From the NCBI GenBank assembly GCA_021234155.1, contig JAJEKV010000049.1, positions 1,951,487 to 2,015,486 of the forward strand: a stretch of 64,000 bases of DNA. Direction: 5' to 3'. The DNA is from Isoetes taiwanensis (lineage: Eukaryota > Streptophyta > Lycopodiopsida > Isoetales > Isoetaceae). The translations under genes were made by a program, and so were the position numbers. A model generated the notes under the pieces. That model saw only the letters and a program-made list of their open reading frames with translations, was not told the origin of the DNA and ran no database searches. Of this stretch, positions 1-11,063 are shown piece after piece (the stretch's first letter is position 1; every line of letters begins with the position of its first letter).

Positions 1-89
1 TTGACAATATTCTAAACCAAAAGCTGTAACAAAAGATTAGTGAAGGTCGAAATGGGTGCGTGATATTACACACGGTATAGTATGCCCAT

Positions 90-910
90 TTGAACATACG
101 CACTAGATCTCTAGGGCATGGAAAGAGCTCCTTCAAACTTTCACAAGTGAGCATGACTTTACAAGTTTCATCTTACGCTAACAAGCTCTATACATGCCAT
201 GCGGGTTCGATTCGACCATTGTGCATGTCTCGATTCACACTTCTGCGTTCTATGCCCATCAGCTTAGTTGCATTTTACACATCTTTTCGATCGTTTAATA
301 GGCGATGTTCGGGGCATGGTGGGCTCTGCTGCGTCAGTCGTTTGAACACAGAAAATTATGTTGATTGCATAAGGTCTTCAAAGCCTCCCCATGCACGTAT
401 GAAGGAATGAATTTACAAGTATTTACCTCATAGTGCTGCAGCAAGTCATCGTACTTTCCAGAGCCAATGTTTTTCGCAAATTCCCTCACCAGTTAGTTTC
501 TTCTTAGCATGAACATTGATATAGTATTCTTAAAACTCCATGCAAAGATTGTTCAAAGGTAATTCATGTCTGCCATCCAGAAAGCATGGTGAAATTTGCT
601 TAAGAAATGAATTCTAACAGCATCAACAAATAAACATTTACCAACCAGAAAGAAAATTGCTTCTTTGCTTTATCTGAACATGAATAACAAATATCTGAGA
701 TTTCCAAAGCCCTACACAACTTATTACCATGAACTTCAGCCCGGAATCCGATGCCATACAGTAGAGCTTCTTATATTGTTGACTATGAAGGATGAGAGCT
801 CCCAAATATTTGAAGGATCAGGAAAGCTCCTTGTTTTAAAGCCTAATGATCAAAAGAATGATAATGGCAAATCCAGAACCGTTGCTCCTCAACCCTGTCG
901 AAAATTTGGT
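90..910 (-). pseudogene. host-gene exon remnants (copy 1)
   Basis: Three exon-like pieces read on the minus strand. Around 700-790 a piece reads YGIGFRAEVH and is followed by GTAATAAG, a plausible splice donor. Around 430-510 a piece reads EFAKNIGSGKYDDLLQHYE and is followed by GTAAAT, another donor. Around 100-250 there is a Cys-rich piece with the words CKVMLTCESLKELFPCPRDL. The gaps between them look like introns. The same exons occur at 26941-27850. I do not recognise the protein. The reading frame is broken in places. It looks like a fragment of a real intron-containing plant gene carried along with the duplicated segment, now presumably dead. Confidence 0.5.
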
Positions 911-1170
911 TAAACCTCTCCTCCTAGCGTCTCGCAATCTCGGCGAACCCTAATTTGGGTCGTGAGGAGTAGCATAAATATTGACTATTATTTTTTCCAC
1001 CATTTTTTTTAACCTATCTAACATTCGCGGCAACTTTTTTAGCGTGATAATATTAAGCCAAAAGCGAATATTTGCCCTTAAAGAGACAACACTAACCCGA
1101 GGACGGGTGTAGCGTCCCCTTTAACCATTATTAATAATGGCACGCTAACTTTCGCCTTTGATTGACACCA

Positions 1171-2010
1171 TTCCTCATGAAGAGGAAAAAAGGTTCACTT
1201 TGCACCTAACTTGAGAAACTCGTACGCATGTCATGCCAAAATTTCGCGAAAAGCATTCAACCTCATGCAAAAATTTCTTCAAGGCCGACGTTGGCTAATG
1301 TTCATGCCACCACTAGAGAGCTCAACAAAGACAAAAACGCAGTCCCACATCTCAACCTCCACGGCTCGGACATATCCGAATATTCTTAGAGGTTGACCTA
1401 CTGAAGAAGTTCTTTCTTCATTACCACGCACTCCCTTTTGTGGATCCGGTGATCCTTTTCTCATGTGCCTCACGGAACTCAAGAGGGCTAGTAAAAATCA
1501 AAATTCCCTTTAAGTTTGGCAACAATTTTGAAACTACGTCACGCTCTCAAGGACCAGGTTACCACTTCCGGCCCTTGTTTTGGTTGGGGCATTTTATACC
1601 TCTACACCCACGGTACATGCCACGGTGGGCAATCAACAAGTCAATCATGTTCAAATTGTGAGGAGGTTATTTGTCAATCTCATCAGGATAAACTCATAAA
1701 CAAATGGGCATCAAACAAATGGGTGCCCCATATGACATCAAATTGGCTAATGGCCATATCACGAGACCTGAAGGGGCATCACGCCTCTTCTTCACATCAA
1801 CATTGGTGATCTCAGATTCCCCTTTGAATTTGGTGTTTGGAAGGGTTGAGAAGATCGGTGATTATGAAATGTATTCGCCAGACCTTTTCTCCGTCGGAGC
1901 CAAGAGTATCCATTCTTTGACCCCCACGGATCGGTTAGTCATCACCGATGGTCACCTCAATGCCACTATGGACACGAAAGCGAAAATCATTTCCGTTGGC
2001 AATCTTTGAA
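1171..2010 (+). pseudogene. T1 gag 3' end and protease
   Basis: 1171-1400 matches the gag tail of T3 (40250-40500). 1500-2010 matches its aspartic protease region. The words GIKQMGAPYDIKLANGHITRP correspond to GIKQLY.GPYDIKLANGHI in T3, the segment after the retropepsin active site. The active-site stretch itself is damaged here: at 1650 the sequence reads NHVQIVRRL, where T2 has NHVQIDGG. The protease would cut the Gag-Pol polyprotein. No zinc knuckle is retained in this copy. Confidence 0.6.
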
Positions 2011-2267
2011 CCCTCTCTCGGCGATTAGGGGGCCTTGAATATCTATCAAGGATTCGGGCTCCACCCGGGTTTCTGCCTCATCATCCTACCACTTATCCGG
2101 GATCCTTGGGGAGAAATGACTTTGATCCGAGTGACCATCTTTGTGGCGGCTTTTGTTTGACCTTTTACCCGCTCTTTTTGCAATCGAATCCAACGTGTTG
2201 ATCACTTTTTGAATCAACCTCCGGGCAGCTCTGTAGATGTACACTGTCATGAAGCAACCTCTCGCTG

Positions 2268-3125
2268 ATGAAACTCAAAGAACCTCTCTTTTCACCACGC
2301 GGTACCCAACATCTGTTATTTCAACCTCCTGCTCATCTTGTCCAGGACACGGGTTATTCCCCATATTGGACCACGAAGTTGAGATCGTGGACGGTAACAA
2401 TCACCGGCCGCGATAAGAAGCCGCAAATCTTCCGACACCCCATCGTGCTTGAGGTCGCCACGCTCTTTCAAAAGTTCAAACACATTTTTACTTTGAGCCA
2501 CAGTCTTCGGGGAGGATAAACAAGCCTTGGGGAACTCACCATTCCTACCAAATGGAGCGCCGCGCCCAGCTTTAGTAAACGGCGATGCATCGTCTCCAAC
2601 CCCAATTGCGTGATCGCGTCAGGCGAAAATTGACAAACTCCGCTGCGAGGTTTGATCTATGAGGTCAAACATTAGAATGGGTGAGAAGACCCCATCGTCA
2701 TTGCCCTCAAACACAATGGAAAGATCCGTTTGCATGGACTAGAAAACTCAATCGGGCCGGGCGTGATCATTTTTCCACTTCCCTTCCACGAGACCGGGTT
2801 ACGGAAGAGGTTCTTTGGACATGAGATGCACTTCCTTCATGGATGGTTTTTCCGCTACAATCAGATCTCAATCAAAGAAATCTGATCAACTCAAAGACTA
2901 CTTTCACCACCGGTCGAAGTCACTTTTTGCCTACAAGGTGGTTCCTTTTGGATTATCAAACTCTCCATCAACGTTTCAACGCATCATGCTCTCAGTTTTT
3001 TTCATGACTTTATGAAGGAAAAATCCCTTCTTACAATTTTTCAAGATGACTTCTCCTTTTCACGGTTCCATGGCTGACCATTTGGATAAATTGGCACTCG
3101 TCTTTAAATGTGATGAGTAGGCATT
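2268..3125 (+). pseudogene. T1 reverse transcriptase (broken)
   Basis: RNA-dependent DNA polymerase domain of the Pol polyprotein, in several frames. Visible pieces are the pre-RT linker at 2268-2520; an in-frame-type TAG at 2573-2575 shared with the other copies; SFMDGFS near 2836 (motif A, with the catalytic Asp); FAYKVVPFGLSNSPSTFQRIM at 2923-2985 (motif B region); and the catalytic box encoded TTT CAA GAT GAC (FQDD) at 3039-3050. Most plant Ty3 elements have YIDD, YVDD or FMDD there. Motif B is better preserved here than in the complete copy T3. Confidence 0.75.
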
Positions 3126-3359
3126 AGTCTCAACCAGAAATGCACCTTTTGCGTCACCTCGGGTGTTACGTTAGGACACGCGTTGTCGGCAAAGCGGGTA
3201 TCACCGGATCCCCGCAAAATAGGTTGTGTGCTCAAGGCTCAAGCACCGGCCAATATCAAGGAGACACGCTCTTTCCCGGTAAGGTCAATTATTACTCCAC
3301 CTTCATTCTGGACTTGCGGCAATTCGCGGATCCCATTCATAAACTCACCGGTGATGAAT

Positions 3360-3830
3360 CCACCGGCTTGGAATTTAGGTGGCGGATCTTTGCTCCAACA
3401 GTTGAAGCTCTTGCTACTCGAGGCCCGGTTCTTGTTCCTCCTCAATGGGACAAGCCCTTTCCGTCCATGTTGATGTCTCGTTTTGCTATTGTTTGTTCTT
3501 TCTCAAGAATATGATGTGCCAAGCGACAAACCAAACCGATATGCCAGCCGAAAACTCCAATTACCTTTGGCGAACTACTCGCCCAGAGGGGAGGCCTTGG
3601 GTTTAATTTTACGTGTCCAATTCGTCACTATCTTTTTTGGGCGGTCCGGATCAAATTCTTTGTTGACCACCAAGCACTTCTTTATTTGGTCAACAAATCC
3701 ATGCCCACGGGCCGCATTGCTCGTTGGGTCCTCATTATGCAAAATTTGCACCTTTGAAATTGTTCACAAAGGCGAGGCAAATCTCATGTTGTCCGGATTA
3801 TCTTTCGCATCCACCTGCGGATGATCCCTC
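3360..3830 (+). pseudogene. T1 RNase H (broken)
   Basis: Follows the RT and matches T3 42410-42870 and T2 30290-30790. The words VPPQWDKPF lead into the RNase H start. NRYASRKLQLPLANYSPRGEALGLIL corresponds to the 'yasrkLn.aernY..terEaLglvf' segment typical of Ty3 RNase H, and 'CPDYLSHP' corresponds to the VxDxLSR end. This domain would degrade the RNA strand of the RNA-DNA hybrid. At least three frameshifts are present. Confidence 0.65.
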
Positions 3831-3989
3831 CACCGGAGTCTCAGGCGCCTTTCACGGCGCTCAACTCTTTACGGTCGCGGCAACACCACATTGGTTCCAT
3901 GACTTTCAGCGGTATCTCCTCCGGTAGCTCTTCACGGAGGATGCCACGCTCTCTCAAAGCAAAGCGACAATCCGTCGACATCAATTTCT

Positions 3990-5160
3990 CCGTGAGGTCG
4001 GTGACTACACCATGGTTGCGAGGCCATCTTTACAAAAGGTAAGGATACCGTCCTTCGACGCTGTGTTCTCCCTCATGAGGTCCCCAGATATTGTCGAAAG
4101 CCCATCAAGGGCTCGGTGGTGTCATTTTCATGGTGACACCACGGCCCGCAAATCCTTCTTGCTGGTAATTTTTGGCTACGCTTTTTCAAAGGCGCTCACG
4201 CCCGCGCCCCGCGCGTGTGATGCTTGCCAGCGTGTGGGGCGACCACGGCCGATGGCGGCTCTTCCCGCGCCAGCCGGGGTGCGCCGCTTCCTTCAGCAAA
4301 TGGGGATGGTTTTGGGACCCATCCGATCCTCCTGCTTGGCACAGGTGCGCTACATTACAGTTCTCGCCCGACTCGCTACCAAATGAGGAAGCTTGCGCAC
4401 TTCCGGACAACTTGCGGCTAGCCAAGGTCATCTATCAACAAATCATCATTTGGGCATTACGGGGCTGGTTAGTGTCGTGGTGTCCATTTTATCAATCATA
4501 CCCATCAATTTGGCGGATTATCTCGTTACATCATCACAAGGCGCCTTACTATCCTCAAAGGGGAATGGTTTGTTTGAAAGCACCAACAAAACTCACGGTC
4601 ACAATTCTCAAGAAAATTTGATGCTTCTTTGATTGGCAAACCAAGCTTCCCTCTTGTTCTTTGGGCTTACAATACTTGTTTCAAAATAGCTTCTGGTCAC
4701 CTCCTTTCAAATTGGTTTTATGGTCAAAAGCTCTCATGCTTTTGAATACATCCTTCAACTCTCGTTTTCAGCGGCTACAGCCCATAATCCAGCTTCTTTT
4801 CTCAAAGAGCGGGTTTATCAATTTAGACGATTGGATGAACTTAGAAGGATGCTTACATTGCGTGTTCTTCATGGACAACGGTTGCAAAAATCTTTGCACA
4901 TGACAAGTCTTCGAAGACAAAACATTCAAAAGCGATTTGGTTCTTCTTTATGATTCTCGTTACAAAAAATTTTCGGGTAAGCTAAAGTTTAGGTAAACTG
5001 GCCTTATCAAATTGTTCAAGTGGTGCAACCCGGCATTTTCGGTGGCTGAGTTAGATGGAACTCCATTACCTACACTAGTTAATGGCTTTAAGCCTCAAAA
5101 CATTTCATACCACATGAAAGTGAAAATCAACAAGCGGTGCTGTTCCCAACACAAACACAA
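3990..5160 (+). pseudogene. T1 integrase (broken)
   Basis: N-terminal zinc-binding region at 4012-4260, with CDACQRVGRPRP visible near 4220 as the CxxC half of the HHCC finger. Core domain fragments follow to about 4700, with the 'YYPQ.G' and 'APTKLTVTILKK' words around the third acidic residue. The C-terminal part (ERVYQFRRLDELRRMLTLRVLHGQRL, then YDSRYKKF) matches the well-kept T3 integrase end at 43709-44218. The product would insert the DNA copy. The coding frame changes several times. Confidence 0.7.
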
Positions 5161-5352
5161 CGGATAGTGACTAAACCCGGCATATTTATATTATCGGTGG
5201 AATTTTTTTACAAAATGTAGGCTGGCCAACTATTTCCGTATAGACGCGCCTATATACAAAAAGCAGACCAGGCCCTATCTACTAAGTCCTAAGGAAAACC
5301 CTCTACTCCGGGTTGGGAGGCGGAGAGATAATCTGAAAGGATGTGGTAGTAA

Positions 5353-5670
5353 TTATGCTCTCGGGTTCCAGAAGGTGCGAGAATCACCTCCATCCGTTGG
5401 TCGCCGGATCGGGATGCTCAGCCATCGGCACACCACCCGTTCATCGCCATGCACGGTTGTGTAGCGCCCGAAGGTCGAACAATCCATCTTGCGGGTAATC
5501 CACTCCAAGCGGTTTGAAGGCATAGTGCGGTTATCATGCAAACGGCATGGACATGGCGCCATCCGGATGTCACCGAGCTTCAACCTCGCTTCTCTTATAT
5601 AGCCAGCGAGGAACTCCACGTCGGCGTGGACCCAATCAGAAAAATTAAGCCAGCGTGTTTTGCAATGCAA
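5353..5670 (-). CDS. T1 antisense ORF (106 codons)
   Basis: Minus-strand ORF between integrase and the large sense ORF. The middle part (NRTMPSNRLEWITRKMDC...) is recognisably the same protein as MDDECTMPTNCQEWITCKMNA in T3 and the 32295-32682 ORFs in T2, so an antisense product has been kept in the family. The TATA motif lies inside the 5' part of this open frame, so the real start is more likely the ATG near 5545 or the Met of TMPSN than the first ATG. I know no function. Some Tat-lineage plant retroelements (for example Grande) are known to carry an antisense ORF in this position; equivalence is inference. Confidence 0.5.
   Translation of the reverse strand: MHCKTRWLNFSDWVHADVEFLAGYIREARLKLGDIRMAPCPCRLHDNRTMPSNRLEWITRKMDCSTFGRYTTVHGDERVVCRWLSIPIRRPTDGGDSRTFWNPRA
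5588..5665 (-). promoter_or_regulatory. T1 antisense promoter (CCAAT + TATA)
   Basis: On the minus strand: CTGATTGGGTCCACG (a CCAAT box in inverted form plus an ACGT core), then about 30 bases on GGCTATATAAGAG. The same order and spacing is present at 32590-32670 and 45300-45390. Confidence 0.6.
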
Positions 5671-6100
5671 AATTTGTTTTCTAATGGGGAACTCTTTTCT
5701 CCCGTAGCATATCTAGCCATGGTACCAGCCGACACCTTCGTTTTAATGATATCCCGCCCGAGTTGCGGCGTTAAATGACATTCCTTCTTTTCATACCCGT
5801 CCGAACATTAATGTGTGTCCTTTTGCCCACTGTCACATCGGATCATTCCCTTCGTCTCATCTCTAGTTCATTGCTTCTCCCTTTACGTTTTGGGGACTTA
5901 GCCAAAATTTTGCCTCTCAATCGCCATCCTTCACATCTTAAGCTTTTGGCATCATCAGCGGTTGAAGGTTAAGCCTCATCATGCCCCTTCAGCCTCCACT
6001 TGCGGCCCTAAAACTTTTTAGATCTATCTGCGCCTTCATCTTGTTCTTTGCTCTCCGCCTTCTTCAGGCGGTTCCTTCTATTAAACGCTCTTTCGCGCCC

Positions 6101-9030
6101 ATGGCTGCCCCAAACTTCCCTACACTTCAAGCTTCTGCTCAAAGGGATGCGACTCTTTTCGGGTCTGTGTATCTTTCTCGGCGCCCACCTTTCGAGAGGC
6201 CCTTCTTGGTGTCCAAGTCGAGGAAGTTCGCGGGCGCCACAAAACATGAATTTTCACAAATGGGCTCCGGCCCCTAAATCGGGGAACAGTGCGTGATTCA
6301 TCGCTCACATCGTCCAACGGCCGGAGGGATTTGCTTCACGGTGGTCGATGGCACCACCATTTTACTTACCCAACATTTGATTTTAAGGTATTCCGTATTC
6401 CCTTGCAAAAACCTTACGTCTCTTGAGAACTTTTACGGGACATGGGCGTCACTTTCGGTTGGTGCTCTTGCTTATCAAGCCAACCAACATAAGCCTCACA
6501 AATATTGCCAAACCCATGACACTTTTGTGAAGTTTACGTGGCATAAATTGCAGGCATTCCATCAAGAACACCCATATCAATAAACGGTTTTATAATATGG
6601 TCATCAGCGCCCATCCACTCCAATCTCCATGTTGATTGGCCGGCTCTTATTGTTCCTTCTTCAAAGTAGACGCGTGGGCTACCCCCTCCTCTCTCGAGAC
6701 ATTTCCGTGGGTGGCCATCTTGGGCACTCATTTGTCATTATCTTCCTGTTCTTGTGAGCCTTCACTTCCCATACCTCCCTTTCGGCCTCTGCATTCCCGG
6801 CGTCAAACCCCGGTACCTTCCCGCCCGGACTTCCCCTCGTCTGTTCAACACCGGACCACGCATATCTTTGTATCCTCTTCCTCCTCTGAAGCCCGCCTTC
6901 CAATTCCCGTCATGCTCTCTCAACAATCTCGGACAAAGCCCACCATGGGGCCCTGCACCTCCACATCCTCGGCGGCTCTGTACAAATTCGGCAAGATGTT
7001 CAAGCGGCTGCCATACGACTACAAGCATCCGGAGGCTCTCATGGCGGTGTTCAGGCGTCCTGGAGGCTTACCGGATCTGGGTTCAAAAGAGACCTTCAAG
7101 CTGCCCTTTGCCCATGTTCCAAACTTTGGAGGCCCAACTTCAAGAAAAGCCTTGGCTCAATACAGGGCAGGTGTAGATCTCCAAAGTGCTATGAGGATCA
7201 TACCAGCCTACTTACAGTCGGCGAGGCTCGGCTCAAACCACCGGGACTTATTGGAACAAAACAAGTCCAAAGATACCCTCTGGGTGACAAGGGAAAGACA
7301 TTGCTAAGCTAGACACCTTGTACCGGAGCTTTGTGATAATTCACGGCCTCAAGTTCAAAACCTTTGGCGTGGCTTCGACTCACCTCCCTTGAGCTCAGCT
7401 TTCCGTTAACAAAATCAGTTCCACGTCCATCCAGGTTCGGCTTTGGAGGCTCGAAACAAAGGTCATAGATGGCCGAGATTGCCTGCGCCCGACTCAAAAC
7501 TCGGGGCAATCTTCTTCACATGCCACGCTTCTATTAAAGCGGGTCGTGATCGAGTCCGTCTTCTCTTAGAAAAGAAATGAGGATCCGTGACATGGAACAT
7601 CAGCTCGACAAGCGGTTCAATCTGGTGAAGAATCCCAAAACAAGCGGGGATATATTGAAATTGCTACCAACATTCACGGTGGACTTCTCTACTCCTTCGA
7701 CTATCTTGACTATGTGGTGGCCGGCGGCACCTTTTCCTTACAAAAGTGAATATGCGGCCAATGGCAATGTTCATCAACAGCCACTCAAAAGTGTGGACTT
7801 CAGCCGGATCGGCGGATCTTTCTATAGAAACAAGGGGTTTATTTTGTGCACTCTTAGTCTTTGGTCAGCTCGGTTGAAGATCTGAATTGGTCATCTTCGA
7901 GTTGTTCATTAATGGCTTATGTTTTCATGACTTCTACGGCGGATCTCCATGATAAATTCGGGATAGGGGCCCATGGTGTTTTCGAGGCAACTCAATGCTG
8001 CTTGATTTTATCATCAACCAGCCAATATTCAAAGGATCTGCTTCGGTCGGACTTTTGAGCGGGTACATGCGCACGAACTTTCGGAACTTACCTGCGTGCT
8101 TGGTTGAAGCGTTGGAACGGGCTTGGCAAAATCACGCGCATCACGACGATCTTGGTTTGCCCAAATTTATATCGACGCAGGAGGCTACAATCAATCGCGT
8201 GGCCTTTTGGAAGCAAAGACCATCCCCGCGGGTTGGGTAAATCCTCGTCTATCAATTACTCTCTACTTGAAATGGGACCATTGGTGTCGGGCTCTTGATG
8301 AGAATCTTGTTCAAGCATTTGGGACATGGCTGCCAGCCCGCTTTACATGGGCATGCTTCCCTCTCCATATGCTTCCTTAGGAGTCCCATGCCCACGGTTC
8401 CTCTCTTATTTGGCGTCTCTCCCCTTTTGGACAAAGGTCACGGATAGCCCGCGGTAGGTCGACTCATACTCAGATCTCGTGGATCTCCGGTCAGGATCCC
8501 GATTTGTCGGGCAGCTCAATTGGGAGGATCTTTGCCACTTTGGACACTACTGAAAATTGGATTTATATAGGATAATGGCGTGGTTGTAGCGGCCTGGCGT
8601 GCTACATGAATGTGATACCTTCTTCGCGAATGCGCCCACCTCACCCGACCCTTAGGTCCGTCGAGTACGGACTACATTGCTGCTCTCAAATGCATCACCT
8701 TCGACTCTTTAAATCAGCGTCAGTCAATTTCATTTGCAACCAGAATGCGAATGCGTCGATTGCCGGTCTCGAATTTTGCCCCTTCTCATGAGTGCGATTT
8801 TGTTCGCCGGGCGCCCATACTACCACGGAAGACATAGTGCGCTCTCACTTCCTCATTGATGCCCATCACGCCCCTTGGGCTCAGCACCCTGGCGCTCCCT
8901 TCAAACCGCGCCAGGACCTCATTGCTCCCCATTACCATAATGGCTGGCCAGGCCTCATTCGTGAGGATCACTTCAATTTCTTTGGCTTCCGCCCTCCGGG
9001 CTTTACTTCCTCCTTTCTTGGTGAGTGTCA
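6101..9030 (+). pseudogene. T1 large sense accessory ORF (broken)
   Basis: Starts at an ATG (atggctgcc) matching the starts in T2 (33116) and T3 (45808), and runs to just before the 3' LTR. Matching words include the N-terminal 'aPnFPtLqas..rD.tLFgSV', 'INKRFYNMV' near 6575, the coiled-coil-type middle (6990-7640), and 'ADLHDKFGIGAHGVF' and 'FKGSASVG' near 7930-8060. The frame breaks many times. The homologous region in T3 keeps 459 uninterrupted codons. No known domain is recognised. Because all three copies preserve it, this was probably a real protein of the family rather than a captured fragment of one copy. Confidence 0.6.
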
Positions 9031-9043
9031 TTTTGGTGGGGAG

Positions 9044-9456
9044 TGTTAGTCACAATGCCTCTGTCTGGACTATTCATACATTCACGGACCAAGTCAAGGC
9101 CAGGATCACAACGGTAGATTAGATCGTCAAAACGCAGCCCAGAAGACCAGCGGTGAACCACGTAGTCAAAGCACAACGTCGTCAACAAGCAGGCCATTGT
9201 ACTATATATATATAGTAGAGCTAGCACATAATTTTTTAGATGAGTTTGAGTCTTGTCTCATTTAGGTCTTCTCTGGAGTGCGAGAGCTCATGTATGTCCA
9301 TCATTGTCAAAGGAAGTTTGTCATTTTCTCTCTCATTGTTCTCTTTGTTACGTTTCTTCTTCTTCTTCTTGCAAATCAGCGTGACATAGTCCGGTTCTCT
9401 GTTAGATCCGCGGGTCCTCCTGTTGTCTTCTTGAAGGTTCGAACCGACCCCAAACA
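9044..9456 (+). mobile_element. T1 3' LTR
   Basis: Begins TGTTAGTC after a purine tract (ggtggggag) and ends CCCCAAACA. It aligns with the LTR at 36075-36520 and with both LTRs of T3. It contains the conserved 'ggccattgtactatatatat' TATA-type promoter stretch near 9191 and the 'gtagagctagca' sequence just downstream. It is shorter than the T3 LTRs (413 against about 590 bp), mainly through a deletion in its first third. Confidence 0.85.
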
Positions 9457-9623
9457 CATTTCGAGCGTGGGGTTTGGATTATATAGATCCTATTAACCCT
9501 CCTTCTACAAGTCAACATCAGCACCTAGTTGCCTTTCTGATTATTTTTACCAAATGGCGGATGCTATACCTTTGAGACAAGCTAATGTCATCCACCAGCG
9601 GCAAGGTTTCTACATGAACACAT
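9457..9623 (+). pseudogene. element E integrase fragment (duplicated copy)
   Basis: Directly abuts the T1 LTR and is the same sequence as 36521-36686, where it continues into a readable integrase core (LDYIDPINPP..., TKWPDAIPLRQA). Here it stops at 9623 and is replaced by the 3' end of the minus-strand chromovirus D. The join marks the right edge of the duplicated segment. Confidence 0.8.
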
Positions 9624-9789
9624 AGCAATACGTAACATGCCTACATTGGCATTACACCACCCCAGAGATCACCGTGAGTGGTCCCATCATCGGTAGCAAC
9701 GCATGCCACCCATACCAAGCATAGGTTGCATGTGAGATTAATCTTTCTACACAAGAATTAACCCACACAACCATACATGCCCGAAAGCC

Positions 9790-10990
9790 GATTTCTTCGA
9801 GATGACCTTGCCGGCCCCATTGCTCCATAAACTGTGGGTATTGCTTTACTAAATCTTTCTTAAGTACCCACGCCGCTGTTCTTCCACGGTAAGTGTTTCC
9901 ACTTGACCAAATAATCGGAGGAATTCTGATCTCCTCGCTTTCTTGAAAGCTTTATCAAGAATCACCTCGAACTATTTCCAAATGTTTCTCCGGCCATTTC
10001 CAACAACGCTATTTAATCCAAGACTTCGTCTGGGTTTGGGGTATGCTTCTTCAGCAAACTCACGTGGAAGACCTTATGAATCTTTAGGTGTGCTGGCAAG
10101 TCTAGCTTGTAGGCTTGATTACCTACTTTCTCGACTATTCTGAAAGGTCCAGCCCACCTTGGAGCAAGCTTCTTGCAATTGCCGATCCCGAAGCTTTGCC
10201 TCGCTTCCACCTTTGATCTTGAGCCAAACATCATCTCCAACTTTGAACTCTCTTAATCGCTCGATGCTTGTCGGCGATGCTCTTTTGTCGACTTCTTGCT
10301 GCTAGCAGATACCCTCTAACTTCTTCCACAAGCTGCCGTGATATCGGCCAACATCTGCCGCGAAACTTCCACTTTTGACACGGGTTGTGCCAAGTGTCCT
10401 GAGTTAGCAATCGATAGTCAGAATTGATCATAAACGGCGCATATTTGGGATGATTCCTCGCTTGGTGCTATTGTATGCAAACTCCACCAAGTGAATAAAT
10501 TCTTCCCACATACTTTGCTTATTCCGCATATAGTTTCTCGTAGCATGTCCCCTAAAAACCCGCTGGTCCGCCTCGCCCGCCATCCGCCACCGAGGGGATG
10601 ATATGCCGCGGCTCATGGATAGCTTCGCCCGATCGCCGCAAAGAGGTCTTGCCAAAAGGCCATGAACTTCGGATCCCCTCGCCGGAGATGATCTCCTTTG
10701 GCATGCCATGAAGCCCTCAAGATCTCTTTGGTGAAGAGCTTTGTCGTATCCATGGTCAGACCCGTTCTCCGCAAGGCACAAAATGTGCCATCTTCGACAA
10801 CTTGTCGACCACTACCATCAAGGCATCCTTGCCTCTCGGGCCGTTTTTGGGAGTCCCGTGGATGAAATCCATGTCGATACTCCTCCCACTTAGCGCTTTG
10901 GCAATCATAATGGCTCTAATGCCCCTCGAATTAAGCCGCTCCTGGCTGCCCTGCTGGCATAGATGACATTCCTTGATGTAGCGAAGCTAT
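9790..10990 (-). pseudogene. D integrase with GPY/F and chromodomain
   Basis: Near 10985-10935 the minus strand reads YIKECHLCQQG, the CxxC half of the zinc finger. Near 10870-10780 'MDFIHGTPKNG' and 'ALMVVVDKLSKMAHF' mark the first catalytic Asp block. 10560-10450 gives 'FIHLVEFAYNS'. 10240-10013 is a clean C-terminal module: [20 protein letters not shown], then [15 protein letters not shown]. After a frameshift, 9925-9800 encodes YLVKWKHLP followed by AWVLKKDLVKQYPQF, which fits a chromodomain (YLVKWKxxP...W). Chromodomains of this class direct insertion to marked chromatin. The gene is non-functional as written. Confidence 0.8.
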
Positions 10991-11063
10991 TTGCTTTTCA
11001 TTCCTGGCCAATAAGCCGCCGCCAAGACTTTGAAATATGTTTTCATGAATCCCGCATGGCCGC

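Larger units (their letters stand above)
1171..9456 (+). mobile_element. family T Ty3/gypsy element, 5'-truncated copy T1
   Basis: The order on the plus strand is gag tail, protease, reverse transcriptase, RNase H, integrase, an antisense small ORF, a large sense ORF and a 3' LTR. This matches the complete copy at 37748-49412. The 5' LTR and most of gag are missing: homology to the complete copy starts near 1171 (ttcctcatgaagagg), and upstream sequence is host-gene-like. Family placement rests on the RT context (a Phe-Met-Asp-Gly motif A and an FQDD box) and the HHCC/GPY integrase, which resemble the Tat/Athila branch of plant Ty3 elements. All coding parts are frameshifted, so this copy cannot move by itself. 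Confidence 0.88.
1..9623. repeat. segmental duplication, copy 1
   Basis: This block aligns collinearly with 26941-36686. It starts with the same bases (ttgacaatattctaaa), runs through the same truncated retroelement and LTR, and ends at 'ctacatgaacacat' inside the integrase gene of another element. Both copies share the LTR/integrase junction (9456/9457 and 36520/36521), so the element was already in place before the segment was duplicated. The left limit is unknown because the homology reaches the window edge. Copies differ by many small indels and substitutions. Confidence 0.9.

Noticed and set aside
9430..9446. GGTTCGAACC, which recalls a tRNA T-arm
   Set aside because: It lies inside the T1 LTR, has no acceptor or anticodon stem around it, and is not conserved in the T2 or T3 LTRs.
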